From Aricia agestis (taxonomy: Eukaryota > Arthropoda > Insecta > Lepidoptera > Lycaenidae), in assembly GCF_905147365.1 (NCBI RefSeq), contig NC_056415.1, positions 15,952,001 through 16,016,000 of the forward strand: a stretch of 64,000 nucleotides of DNA. The letters run 5' to 3'. The translations under genes were made by a program, and so were the position numbers. Shown piece by piece: positions 33,101 through 43,759 of the stretch; position 1 is the first letter of the stretch; each line of letters starts with the position of its first letter. A model generated the notes under the pieces. It saw nothing but the letters and a program-made list of their open reading frames with translations. It made no database searches and was not told where the DNA came from.

Positions 33101-33591
33101 CTAGTGTTAATCCGGCCCTGAGGACATAACAAACGACACAATTATACAATAAAATGTAATCTGCGAGCGACCCTAGTCCCGAAAGCGGTTTCAATCATCC
33201 CTGGCTCTGTTGTAATAAAACATCTGTAATTTTCCCATTCCTTATGTTGAAATAAGGTAGGTATTTAGTATTCAACACCACACGGTCCTAAATTATACTG
33301 GAGTTGGATTCTAATTATATCTGGTGGGGAGATTTTTGGCGGCGTTATTTACAACTTAGCAAAAAAAAATTAAAAAAGAAATTAGCGTGGTGACAGCTGG
33401 AAATACAAATATTTTCGACTGAAACTTTCTTGTCCTTAGGGAAATGAACTGAATTTTTAAATAGAAAAAAAAAACAATGTGCTTTGATGTTAATCAATAT
33501 CTATATACAAAATTTTAATCTAAATCGCATAACGCTTTATCATTAAGTGGCGACAGAATTAAACACGTTGTCACTAATTAAATAAGTATGA
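33101..33591. other. Gene-free spacer
   Basis: Nothing assigned. Confidence 0.4.
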
Positions 33592-33951
33592 ATGTTTAAT
33601 TTATAATAACTAGAGATCGCCCAATGGTCGAAATCCAACCTTAGTTTCAACGACATTAGGACTACTATCTATATTTTGTAAAAAAATATTGACTTTATCA
33701 TATTTTTTTCAACTCTTGTCTCTAGGACTCAGCTGATCTCAGACTGGCCGTGTAAGCATTGTCCTTCTAAGATTCAATAAAAAAATTATAATCCATTTTC
33801 AACCATAAATAAAAGAGTATAATTCGTATGTATAGGCTTGTCACTCAAAAATCGGTCATTTTTCCTAGTATGCGTATTGTAGTGTGTGTAATGTTTTATT
33901 TGTTAAAAAAATGTATGATAAAAGCATAATTTCAAAATAATAATATTAGCT

Positions 33952-34124
33952 TTTAACGTTGTTAGTGGCGGCCGAAAAGGAAGATCTTCCGACCGAGCGA
34001 GATAGCATGCTCGGTCAGGCCGAAGCCCATTGACGTCATTTCAGACGTTGTATATATCTTGCCGTTCTCCGAAACTTCGATAGCGCGATGCAGGAATGTT
34101 AGGCGAATTGTGGGTACCGCTACA
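33952..34124 (-). repeat. TRIM 3' LTR
   Basis: 173 bp. TATA-like TATATATC is read on the plus strand at 34051-34058. Differs from the other LTR at CCCATTGACG and CCGCTACA. Confidence 0.85.
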
Positions 34125-34137
34125 TCACTCCCCCCCG
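34125..34137 (-). promoter_or_regulatory. TRIM polypurine tract
   Basis: Minus strand GGGGGGGAGTGA immediately upstream of the 3' LTR. Confidence 0.6.
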
Positions 34138-34415
34138 AAGACCTGTGGTATTCTTCGATGCGCTTGTGTTGTCAGGTGTGGGCTGAAGCTACGCGTGCAA
34201 TGACCAGGAGAGGGACCCCGTGCTCTGCTTGCTGACCGGTCGTTGTAGCCTATGGCTGCCCCGTTCAAGCCAGATGCGGGTTCGACCGGCGCGGACCTCC
34301 AACGCGGCTTATGGTCGAGGAGACCCGGTTATGCTTGATGTCTGCTGACGTGGTGCGGAGGGGCGGGGAGTGTTGATGATGATTGATGTCCAGAAGGATG
34401 CGTGTTCTAGTCGGT

Positions 34416-34424
34416 GGTCACCAA
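34416..34424 (-). promoter_or_regulatory. TRIM primer binding site
   Basis: Minus strand TTGGTGACC directly follows the 5' LTR. TGG-initiated sites pair with a tRNA 3' CCA end; which tRNA is not determined. Confidence 0.6.
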
Positions 34425-34597
34425 TTTAACGTTGTTAGTGGCGGCCGAAAAGGAAGATCTTCCGACCGAGCGAGATAGCATGCTCGGTCAGGCCGAAGCC
34501 CACTGACGTCATTTCAGACGTTGTATATATCTTGCCGTTCTCCGAAACTTCGATAGCGCGATGCAGGAATGTTAGGCGAATTGTGGGTACCGCCACA
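34425..34597 (-). repeat. TRIM 5' LTR
   Basis: 173 bp, same ends as its partner (TGTGGCGGTACC on the minus strand to CAACGTTAAA). Confidence 0.85.
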
Positions 34598-34715
34598 AGC
34601 TCGATGCACTCCTTCACCATATAAACTATATAACTGTGCAAAATTTCATTCACCTACGTTTCCCCATTTTTCGTCAAAAGGGATACAAAGTTTTTGGCTC
34701 ACGTATTAATATATA

Positions 34716-34797
34716 CAGGGTGTAACAAAAATAAGTGATAATACTTTAGGGTGTGTACACACCCTAAAGTATTATCACTTAGTTTTGTTACACACTG
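34716..34797. mobile_element. 82-bp deletion derivative of the CAGGGTGTAAC MITE
   Basis: Only the outer ~40 bp of each arm remain and meet at GTGTGTACACAC. TA flanks both sides (34714-34715, 34798-34799). Confidence 0.85.
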
Positions 34798-34799
34798 TA

Positions 34800-36112
34800 G
34801 ATAATAATTTATTATTATATTATTATTGTATCTAATTTTGTACATTTTTACGGAAGTTTCCTACCAGATTTCCTTGACTAAATATTGGACAAAGATCTTT
34901 GACATATTTTAATTCATCAAATGAACAAGGAAACAGGTAGCACGATCTTTTATAATAGCCAGGTAAGTGATATCCCCCGTCCACAAACGCTTGCAACACC
35001 AAGCTACAACATAATATTATTGTGTAACTCCTCCAATGTTGCACTTGCAAGGGACTGGACATTAGTCCCTGGTCCTTATAAATCCATTTAAGAGTATGGT
35101 GTAATACCAATAACCACTTTTAAACAATAATTACCAACGACAACTATAATACAACGATCTTTACCAACGCCGCGACAGCACAATATTTTTAGTGTCAATA
35201 ACAACTCCTACCGAGCAATAAATTTAGACCAAATCGTTAGAAGCTTACATTCAAATGTGTCCAAATCTTAGCTCTAAGGGGCGACTTGGCTCGGCGCCCA
35301 TCCCCTGACCCACTTTCAGTGGCGTACTCACACTCACTTTTTGTTTACGCCAGCCAATTATCATCCGACGTGTTTGCCTTCCATTAGTTCCGTAAATTGA
35401 ATATTTGAAGTGGTTTAGGGAAAAAATACCGAAATCCGGCTATGAGAAATTACTCAACTTTTTGTTGAATGAGATTTGTGAGTTCTTTTGTTCCAGTCAA
35501 TTAGTTGGATTTCGAAAAAGTTTTACAGAAAACAATAGACTGATATGAAGGAAAATTATAAAAAATGTTGATTGAGTAGTTTTTTGTCGACGTTTTCGTA
35601 ATAAACATTAACATGAACTATATCCATAGGTACTAGTATTATAAATGCGAAAGTGTATGTTTGTTACCTCTTTGACCGCCCCACTATTTAATTAAATAGT
35701 TATTTACCATCCAACCTAAGTAACAAAAAAAATGACTCGTCTACAAATATACTACTCTCTTGACTCTTCCGTGTGTACTACATTTATACCATAATTTTCG
35801 TAGTTATATTTCCTATTCTGTCTCTTGTTTAGACTTTAGGCTCGATTAATCTAACTTTTTGCGATAAATACGTACAAGAGTATTTTTCCGAAAGAAACAA
35901 AGCCGATATTAGGTTTCGAAGTAAATTGGGGACGACTAGCTTTCGTTGCTTTGTGTGATATTGCTTCGGTCAGAGCTATCCAGATTCTGCTATGTTAATC
36001 CAACATTAATGCAGCTCCTATCTACATTATTATTCAGCAAAAATGGTATTCTTAAAAAAAAGTCATCGAATCATTTTGGATTTCTAACCAATCAGAACAC
36101 ATTCAACTGTAG
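34800..36112. other. Gene-free; 92-aa minus frame not supported
   Basis: The frame at 34832-35110 (-) has a hydrophobic run near its middle and six cysteines but no domain I recognise. A family D tail scrap (TATTATAAATGCGAAAGTGT) lies at 35638. Confidence 0.4.
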
Positions 36113-36405
36113 GTAAAGTGATTTTCCGATCCTCGCCGCAAGCGACCGCGTCTGACAAAAATTAAAATATGTTCTGATGTTGCGAGTGTCCATGGGCGAC
36201 AATAGTTGCATTCCACAAGGTGACCCGTTTGCTTGTTTGCCCCCTTATTTTCTAAAGAATAGAATGCCATTTTATGACTTAGGTTTTAGGTTCCATTTTG
36301 CCCTACGCAGTACGCCACTTCAATGCAACGGCGGCATGTGCCATTAGACCAATGTCGGCAAAAAATGAAACCTATAGCCTAGTTCATTTTGAAGCGACTG
36401 CATCG
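36113..36405. mobile_element. Family K copy with nested SINE-A fragment
   Basis: GTAAAGTGATTTTCCGATCC with CGCAAGCGACCGCG at the left, AAAAAATGAAACCTATAGCC at the right. Bases 36171-36250 (GATGTTGCGAGTGTCCATGG to GCCCCCTTATTTTC) are the 3' end of SINE-A. Confidence 0.6.
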
Positions 36406-36982
36406 AAACGAGATTGAATCTATATCGAGGTTGGATCATAACCAGATTGAATATCGAAATTAGGGTACTCTTATGTCATTGACTTGTATAGTGTGTACCA
36501 ATTACCCAGGGAATCTAATAAGGGACGTAGCAAGCGTTTACACTTGGTGTTGGTATTATATTATGTTGTTTGTTTAGGTATTTGTGTTTATATTTCATCT
36601 AGCAGTTGGCAAAACTAAAATCCCTCAACAAATAAAACAATATCAATATGTTCAAAACTTCAAACCGAGTATTGAAACTGAATATTTGATAAGTGGCTGA
36701 TACGGTAAATGTTGTCTTTGTATATGTTACGCTCAAAGACCGAAAACGCTCAGTGAGCGAAAAAATGGTTCACAACGCGTTGTGGTAATAGTGCAACGGC
36801 CACGACGCGTTCTGGTAATCACAGAACTACCACAAAGCGAAATTCGTGTCGTGGCTGACGTGCTATTCGACCACAACGCGTTGTGGTAATTGAGTAAAAC
36901 CAAGACGCGTTCTGAGCATTTAAAAACAGCCACGACGCGAATTCGTGTTGTGGCCCTAATGAAAACGGCCACGACGCGTTCT

Positions 36983-37262
36983 GAAACCAGGCCGTGTTAC
37001 GCAGGAGTAATTTTATAGCGCCCAAGTGTGTGCGCAATACACAAGAGCACTCTGGTTTCAATGAAACTAGGCCAGTTACGCAGGGGTAATTTTTATAGTG
37101 CCCAAGTGTGTGCGCAATACACAAGATCACTCTGCTTTCGATGAAACCAGGCCAGTTATGCAGGAGTAATTTTATAGTGCCCAAGTGTGTGCGCAATACA
37201 CAAGAGCACTCTAGTTTCAATGAAACCAGGCCAGTTACGCAGAAGTAATTTTATAGTGACCA
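36983..37262 (-). repeat. 79-80-bp SINE-C-tail array, reverse orientation
   Basis: CCAGTTA(C/T)GCAG recurs at 37072, 37152 and 37231, with a partial unit before. Units hold ATTTTATAGTGCCCAAGTGT and GCGCAATACACAAGAGCAC. Confidence 0.85.
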
Positions 37263-37339
37263 CGTGTGTGCACGTGTAAAAGTCGGTCCTGCACCTGATC
37301 TCTCGCCAGCACTCCATTGGGTTATGAGAGTAAAGAATA

Positions 37340-37745
37340 GTGTTCTTGTGTATTGTGCACACACTTGGGCACTATAAAATTACTCCTGCTAAACTGGCCT
37401 GGTTTCATTAAAACCAGAGTGCTCTTGTGTATTGCGCACACACTTGGGCACTATAAAATTACTCCTGCGTAACTGGCCTGGTTTCATTGGAACCAGAGTG
37501 CTCTTGTGTATTGCGCACACACTTGGGCACTATAAAATAACTCATGCGTACCTGGCCTGGTTTCATTGAAACCAAAGTGCTCTTGTGTATTGCGCACACA
37601 CTTGGGCACTATAAAATAACTCATGCGTACCTGGCCTGGTTTCATTGAAACCAAAGTGCTCTTGTGTATTGCACACACACTTGGGCACTATGAAATGACT
37701 TCTGCTCAACTGGCCTAGTTTCATTGAAACCAGAGTGCTCTGAAC
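37340..37745 (+). repeat. 79-bp SINE-C-tail array, forward orientation
   Basis: CTTGGG recurs at 37364, 37443, 37522, 37601 and 37680, an exact 79-bp period. The preceding 37275-37339 keeps SINE-C body sequence (AAGTCGGTCCTGCACCTGAT). Confidence 0.9.
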
Positions 37746-38051
37746 TCTGAACGCGTCGTGGCCGTTTTCATTAGGGCCACAACACGAATTCGCGTCGTGG
37801 CTGTTTTTAAATGCTCAGAACGCGTCATGGCTTTTCTCGATTACCACAACGCGTTGTGGTCAAATAGCACGTCAGCCACGACACGAATTTCGCTATGTGG
37901 TATTTCTGTGATTACCAGAACGCGTCGTGGCCGCTTACACTAGGGCCACGACGCGAATTTCGCGACGTGGCCGTTTCACTATGACCACAACGCGTTGTGA
38001 GCCATTTTTTCGCTCACTGAGCGTTTTCGGTCTTTGAGCGTAACATATACA

Positions 38052-38313
38052 CAGGGTGTAACAAATAAATAGTACTTTAGGGTGTGTATGAGTCTCTGTA
38101 TATAGTTCACTATGAAAGTAGCAGCGCTGAAAGAGTTACTTTTTTACCTTTTCTATGGGCAAATTATTCATGAGTCATGACTATCGGCCGCCTGCCCATA
38201 CACATTATTAAAAAAATATTTGCTCCTCCAGCGCTGGTACTTTCACAGTGAACTCTATGTAAGGGGCACATAGACACCCTAAAGTATTATCACTTGGTTC
38301 TGTTACACCCTTT
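38052..38313. mobile_element. CAGGGTGTAAC palindromic MITE, diverged
   Basis: CAGGGTGTAACAAATAAATA to GTTCTGTTACACCC, with CAGCGCTG-type inner blocks. Inserted right at the end of the composite palindrome. Confidence 0.75.
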
Positions 38314-38604
38314 ATAAGTTGTAGCAATATGCTCGAAACCTACCTCACCTACCTCAAAGGTAGACTAAGCAAGGAGTTGTCAAGTTGTCATTACAAACGT
38401 AATTGTACACACAACTCCTTTCAGAACCTCCAACTTTCAGAAAAAGTTTGGTAGCTAAGTTCAGGGTTGCTCGCTGTTTGGTCCGCTACGTCCGTAACGC
38501 GTCTATGCAATGCAATACATTCAAAATGGAACTTTATTTATTGAAAAAGACGATGCACATTGAATTGCATCATGCCACCTGGATTTGTGCTCCCTATAAT
38601 TACA

Positions 38605-38670
38605 ATTATTATTTTAATGGCTTTTTCAAAAGTGCTGATACACTTTTGAAAAAGCCATTAAAATAATAAT
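38605..38670. repeat. Perfect 30-bp-arm snapback
   Basis: Arms 38605-38634 and 38641-38670, loop CTGATA. Confidence 0.9.
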
Positions 38671-38699
38671 CACATTCAACTAGTCACTTTGTAATAATC

Positions 38700-38918
38700 C
38701 ATACTATACTTTGATAATATAAAACGTGTGAAAGTGTGTCTGTCTGTCTGTTATATTTTCTTCACCAAACCGCTGAATAGATTTTGTTGAAATTTGGTAC
38801 GGAGATATTTTGAGTACCGGGAAAAGACGTAGTATACTTTTATCCCGGAAAAATTTACTGTTCCCATGTGATAAACGAATTTTGGAGCAACGAATTAGCG
38901 AGCGACATCTAGTAATAA
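38700..38918 (-). mobile_element. Family D retroposon
   Basis: GTGTGTCTGTCTGTCTGTTA to GCGACATCTAGTAAT. Confidence 0.65.
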
Positions 38919-40134
38919 TATGTTACTAGCTATTTAAATATTACTTGGTGACGGCTACGTTGGCCCACGATAAACTTATGTTGTATGATGATGTATTCTA
39001 CCGTTAAATTTTCACACAAGAAAAGATTCTATCAAATGGACTCATTATTTAAATATAGGCTTTCAAAGTGTGGGTTCTATTGAGTTACTTAACATTAAAT
39101 TGTCTGTCGTCGAGGAGATAAAAAATAGCATTATAGAGGGCTCAGACGTACGATCGCTCGGCGAAGCATTTGGAGCGTATAATTTCTAATTTGTGAGCTC
39201 TTTTATCAATTTTCAATGCAGGGATTGCTTTGTTTCTGAAGTGAAATATTTATCTGGCTTTCTGATTCCATTATAGATTTTTAGGCTAATCCAAAGCAAA
39301 AGTTTATTGAAAGAGAGTTTTTATACAATAAAAAAATTAAATTCTAATTCTAATTTCAAATTTAAATTGAGATATTAAAATGGCAGACATGTTGCGATTA
39401 TGTTTGAAAGTCATTTGTGCCCTTTGACTTCTTGGCATACCTAAAAGAACAAGCAAGCGAAAAAGTGGACTCCTATTTCATAAACCGCAGGCGAAACAAT
39501 ATAAAATTGATGTGAAGTTTGCTACTATAACGTTAGTTTGCGGAATACCGAATACGCTCTTATATTATAGAAAAAAAAGCAATAAAGTCTCTGGCAACAT
39601 CAAGTAAATTATACTGTAATATTTTCATGACATATTTAGCTCACTACACGTGAAACTAGCTCGCTGCATTCACCGCCGGGAGTGGGACATTCCTCTCCTC
39701 AAAGTATATTATGCCACCATAATACACCTTTGACAATGCATGCCCCATATTCCAGGCGTCTGGATGCCTTAAATCGTTGTCATGCCTGAAAATCTTAAGC
39801 CTTGTATAAAGAATACTTCAATTTATAACCTACATGGTTAAATACTTTGGATCGGGGCTTATGTCTCGGAGACTGTGGGACAACTCAGGGAGACTTGGAA
39901 AAATGATGTTGGTAGATTTAACTTAAAAATATATTTCACAGCCATAGCTAATAACAGGTATTACAATTAATAATATTATTTCAATTATCCTTGGTGTGAA
40001 AAATAATACAAAGATAGCAAAAATATATATATGGGCGCAGAGGCCATAGACGGCCCCCAATTAAATTAAATAAAAAAAAAAATATCAGGTTTTATAAAAA
40101 AACATGTTACTTATATGAACTTATATTACGAGTA
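38919..40134. other. Gene-free, AT-rich
   Basis: No recognised element or ORF. Confidence 0.45.
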
Positions 40135-40300
40135 TACTAATATTATAAATGCCAAAGAATGCCGGTTTTTTTTTTTGCTGACCGATTTTGCTAAAAGGTA
40201 TGGAGATACTTTGAGTCCCGTGAAGGGACATAGGACACTTTTTATCCCGGAAAAACATACGGTTCTCGTGCGATAAACGAATTTTGCCGCTACCGAAATT
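40135..40300 (-). mobile_element. Family D copy, decayed tail
   Basis: TATTATAAATGCCAAAGAAT, GGTATGGAGATACTTTGAGT and TCTCGTGCGATAAACGAATT. Confidence 0.6.
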
Positions 40301-41018
40301 ACTAAGGCATGAAGTGAAACATTTCATTTACCAACGCGATGTAGTTTCGAGTAACTGTTTACATTTCACCAATTCTCTCGTTTCTCGCTTGCGCAAATAA
40401 GGGTTGTGTTTCTCCTGAAATAATTTGGGTATGGAGAGGAAGCATATTTTTCGAGGAATTGACTCGTGTTCTTTTCTGTAATGTTATTGACCAAGTGAAC
40501 TTCTTATCACTTCCCTTCTAATACAAACCTTCTCTGGATTTCTACAAATATTTCTAGACCAAAATTAGCCAAATTGGTTCAGCCGTTCTCAAGTTTTATC
40601 GAGACTTACTAACACTCATTTTTTTATTTTTAAAGATATAATATGTAAGTCCTAGCATGTAGCGATAATGCTCAATCTGTGTAGCTATTTTGTTCACCAA
40701 TCCATCTTTCAGAGTTTATCTGATTCTAAGGAAATAATGTAAATTGGCAATGTACTTGCTATTATCAATTCATATTTCTGAGTAGTCTTTATGTATCAGC
40801 ATCATAAAAGGATTTGCTTACAAATCCTTTGTTATGAAAACAATCGTATTACATAGATAGGATAGGAGACTTTGATTTCATTTGCTGAATAGATTGTTTC
40901 CTTAGGTACGCATTATTATTTATAGAATAAATCAGTTTTATAGGTTGTAAAAAGTAAAAGTATAAACAACAAACCTAAAAATAGTAAAGAAACTGAAAAT
41001 AAAAAACATATTGTGTAA
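40301..41018. other. Gene-free; non-LTR tail at 40555-40645
   Basis: ACCAAAATTAGCCAAATTGG-TTCAGCCGTTCTC, TTTTATCGAGACTTACTAAC and TTTTTAAAGATATAATAT resemble another non-LTR 3' end. Confidence 0.4.
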
Positions 41019-41308
41019 TAATAATATAATAATAATATCCATGGACGCTTCACACCACGTCAGTCTGGCCCCGTGGTAAGTACCTGAAGGACTTGTGTTA
41101 TATTACGGGTACCAGACAACGGAAATATATTTAACGCTTATTATAATATACATATATTTAAGATTTTTATTACATGATACACATATTTAATACACATCCA
41201 TGATCCAGGAACATTGAAAACTTTTTGTTCCGTCGGCGGAATTCGAACCCGCGACCCCCGGCTTGAGCTACCAACGCTCTCAACACTGAGCCACGGATGA
41301 CGGAGGTT
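41019..41308 (-). mobile_element. tRNA-derived SINE-B
   Basis: Same order as 32535-32814. The A box region is eroded (GCTCAGTGTTGAGAGCGTTG on the minus strand). Confidence 0.8.
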
Positions 41309-41700
41309 ATCAAAAATATAATTGTGTAATACATAATATTAAGACATTTTTTTTTCAAAAAAAAATTACCATATTCCTGCCTAATTGTCGAATTTTAATG
41401 CAACGAAGTTGCAAGCAACACCTTGCAAATAAAGACGTAGTTCTATTGGAAATGTACGAATTTTGTCTTTGTTGTGTTTAGTTTAGGTAACACAACGTAG
41501 AAAGATTTCAGTGTTTGTCGATAGTAGATCGCAGATAACAAAAAAACTACACTTTTTTCGACAGACTTAGATAGCGACAAAGTAAGATAAGATAATACTG
41601 ACTTGAGCTAAAAGTGAAAAATAAAAGAACTCTTTTAGTCGAACTTGCGCGAGGGTTCTGTGCCATTATTATCAGACAAGTTTCGATTTGTAACTTAATT
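41309..41700. other. Family D head scrap, otherwise unassigned
   Basis: GTCGAATTTTAATGCAACGA-AGTTGCAAGC at 41386 is the end of a reverse family D copy. Confidence 0.4.
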
Positions 41701-42072
41701 ATTATTTTTTGACAAAAAATTGAACCCGACTTCCAAGGAAAAAACAATATTCTTTAAATGACCCAAAAAGTATGAAATAATTGTTATTCTTCATTAGTGC
41801 CTTTTTCAAAATTCGACTAAATCTCTACGAATTCTGTACTCAATTTTCATTCTTTTGAAGTCGGTACCAGCCCAGAACTGAGATACTTGACATAGAACTT
41901 AGCCAGTACCGACTTCAAAAGAATGAAAATTAAATACAGAATTCGTTGAGATTTAGTCGAATTTTGAAAAAGGCACTAATGAAGAATAAGAATTATTTCA
42001 TACTTTTTGGGTCATTTTAAGAATATTGTTTTTTCCTTGGAAGTCGGGTTCAATTTTTTGTCAAAAAATAAT
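41701..42072. mobile_element. Fold-back element 1 (372 bp)
   Basis: Arms from ATTATTTTTTGACAAAAAAT to GAAGTCGGTACC mirror each other; the loop is roughly 41869-41904. Followed by ACTCTTTTTAGTTATCT. Confidence 0.85.
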
Positions 42073-42174
42073 AATTTTACTCTTTTTAGTTATCTACAAG
42101 ACAAGGTTTTATGCGTAGATAACCACTACAAATATTAACTATCCATATTATATTACTGTAAGCGAAATTGTGGT

Positions 42175-42520
42175 AAATGCTTGCAGTTATCTAAGCCATG
42201 CTGCAATTTCCAAGCTTTTATCTTTAAAGGTTCAGGAGTTCTGTTTAGTGACTTTGGACCAATAGACACCTTCGTATGAAATTTCTCTCATTCGTAACAT
42301 ATGCTTAAGTTACTAGAAAGAACATTTTAACCACTATGAGTGTTTTGATAAATTTCAAGGATTTCCCTCGATTGCTCATAGATGCCATCGCCAGCTCACC
42401 GCTTTCATATTTTATAATGTACAATTACAATGTAGTAATAAGTACAATTAAGATTATATCCTATACAACAACATAAGAATTTTGAAAATCGGTCCACAAA
42501 CAGCGAAGTAATCATCAAAA
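42175..42520 (-). mobile_element. Family G repeat, diverged
   Basis: TTCAAGGATTTCCCTCGATT and TTTTGAAAATCGGTCCACAA-ACAGCGAAGTAATC. Confidence 0.5.
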
Positions 42521-43393
42521 ACATCTGCTTCGATGCAAAATATCACGAAAAGTACCAATAATTGGGTTATAATGTGATGATCCATGGTATAATTATGGTT
42601 GTGATGATGATGATCAATCAAATTGATGTGTTGGCTAATTGGCTTATGCTTTCAGTTGTTTAAGCAACGCCAAAATCCCCGAAGCTGTATCTATAAGGAT
42701 TCAAAAGTTCTGTTCGGTACCTTCGGATCCAGGGTATAACCTGGTGCGAAATCTTACTTTTTGGTAGCATTTACCTTGATTGCTTCTAAAAAAATCGAAA
42801 TCATTAAATGTTTCCATACAAATTTCAAGGAGTCCCCTCGATTCCTCATGGATCCCATCATCAAATTACCATTTTTGTGAACATGGTATCAACCTCGGAT
42901 TCAACCCTGTAGAACAACAAAAGAATCATGAAAATCGGTCCACAACCCAACAAAGATTTCAGTCGAGTAAGAGGAAATTACGCGATTCATAGTTGTCTAA
43001 ACGTCGCAAAGAAGTCGTTTTATGCTGTTACCCGACATAGCGCCTCCAATAGTTATACGACTAGTTGTCGTGTAAGAACGTCGTAGAAACGTCTTTACGA
43101 CTGATTTATACGACTATTACACTACATTCAGTCGTGTAACCAGTGTGGTGGTATAAGAAACGTCTATGCGACTTTTACGCTGACCTTCATCGTATTAGTG
43201 TTGCGAATACTACCTTTACACGACAATAGTATTAGAGTTTTATAAAATACTCTTACACGTCATTCAGTGAATTTGAACCCCTCTTTACGACCTTTACGTG
43301 ACGGAATATAGTATAAGAGTTAAAAAATTCACCAAAGTCTACAATCACCGCCATTCATTTGTTTCTTTGTAAAAATAATTTAACGTAGTTGTG

Positions 43394-43759
43394 ATGGATA
43401 GAAAAAGCTGGGCTAGTGTAAAAAAGAGCGGAAACTTTAAGAGAAAAGTAAAAAAGAACTATGCATCATTCCTTTCCTCTAATTGCATCATATCGAATAT
43501 AGGTACATGGCAAGCTAATTATAATACAACTGGAGATGGTTCCGTACAAAATTTTATAAGTTCTGTGCAGAGTAGTTCTGTGCAGAGTAGTTCCGTGCAG
43601 AGTAGTTCCGTGCAACTTAATTGTAATCCAAGCTCAGATAGTGCTTATTATTACAGAAATCACATTCATCGTCTGGGTAATGATCGTATATGGCAAACAA
43701 AGCGCAACTCGGACACCAGAAAAAATCAAAATTTATCATGTATTGAACAGTTTCCTTAG
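43394..43759 (+). CDS. Unrecognised basic protein with VQSSS repeats
   Basis: 121 codons from ATG 43394, 448 bp inside the left end of the TIR element. The N-terminus is strongly basic (MDRKSWASVKKSGNFKRKVK, then KK). A middle stretch has VQSSS repeated three times, and the C-terminus is polar with RNHIHRLGNDRIWQTKR. No signal peptide or membrane segment. The basic start resembles N-termini of some transposon-encoded proteins, but I cannot name a family. The 3' end overlaps the minus-strand ORF by 143 bp. It could be a single exon: AATATAG|GTACATGG near 43501 is a plausible donor. Function unknown. Confidence 0.4.
   Translation: MDRKSWASVKKSGNFKRKVKKNYASFLSSNCIISNIGTWQANYNTTGDGSVQNFISSVQSSSVQSSSVQSSSVQLNCNPSSDSAYYYRNHIHRLGNDRIWQTKRNSDTRKNQNLSCIEQFP
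43561..43616 (+). repeat. In-frame 15-bp tandem repeat
   Basis: AGTTC(T/C)GTGCAGAGT repeated about 3.7 times, coding VQSSS. Confidence 0.85.

Larger units (their letters stand above)
33952..34597 (-). mobile_element. TRIM (miniature LTR retrotransposon), 646 bp, young
   Basis: Two 173-bp direct repeats (33952-34124, 34425-34597) differ at only two positions that I see. They enclose about 300 bp with no ORF. On the minus strand the LTR starts TGTGGCGGTACCC. The 5' LTR is followed by TTGGTGACC (primer-binding-site-like, 34416-34424). The 3' LTR is preceded by GGGGGGGAGTGA (polypurine tract, 34126-34137). AGCT duplicates flank it (33948-33951, 34598-34601). The paralogous empty site near 25512 carries a single AACT. 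Confidence 0.88.
33592..34703 (-). mobile_element. Family L repeat, interrupted by a TRIM
   Basis: ACTAGAGATCGCCCAATGGT start and AAACTTTGTA-like end (GGGATACAAAGTTTTTGGCT). Matches 25420-26410 once the TRIM here and the non-LTR piece there are removed. Confidence 0.75.
36719..38051. mobile_element. Composite 1.33-kb palindrome with SINE-tail arrays
   Basis: Ends GTATATGTTACGCTCAAAGA and TCTTTGAGCGTAACATATAC pair, followed by AACGCTCAGTGAGCGAAAAA and its complement. The ~265-bp arms (36719-36982, 37746-38051) contain repeated CCACGACGCGTT / AACGCGTCGTGG motifs. Between them lie an inverted-orientation array, a SINE-C body piece and a direct array of the SINE-C tail. Translated frames here are repeat artefacts. 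Confidence 0.8.

Noticed and set aside
34832..35110. 92-aa minus frame with a hydrophobic run and several cysteines
   Set aside because: The start is not at the hydrophobic segment, no domain is recognised and the flanks are not coding-like.
36819..37678. Minus frames with repeated LRTHLGTIKLLLRN
   Set aside because: Translations of the SINE-tail arrays.
36719..37745. CRISPR-like regular array
   Set aside because: Eukaryotic context; 79-bp units are contiguous SINE tails with no spacers.
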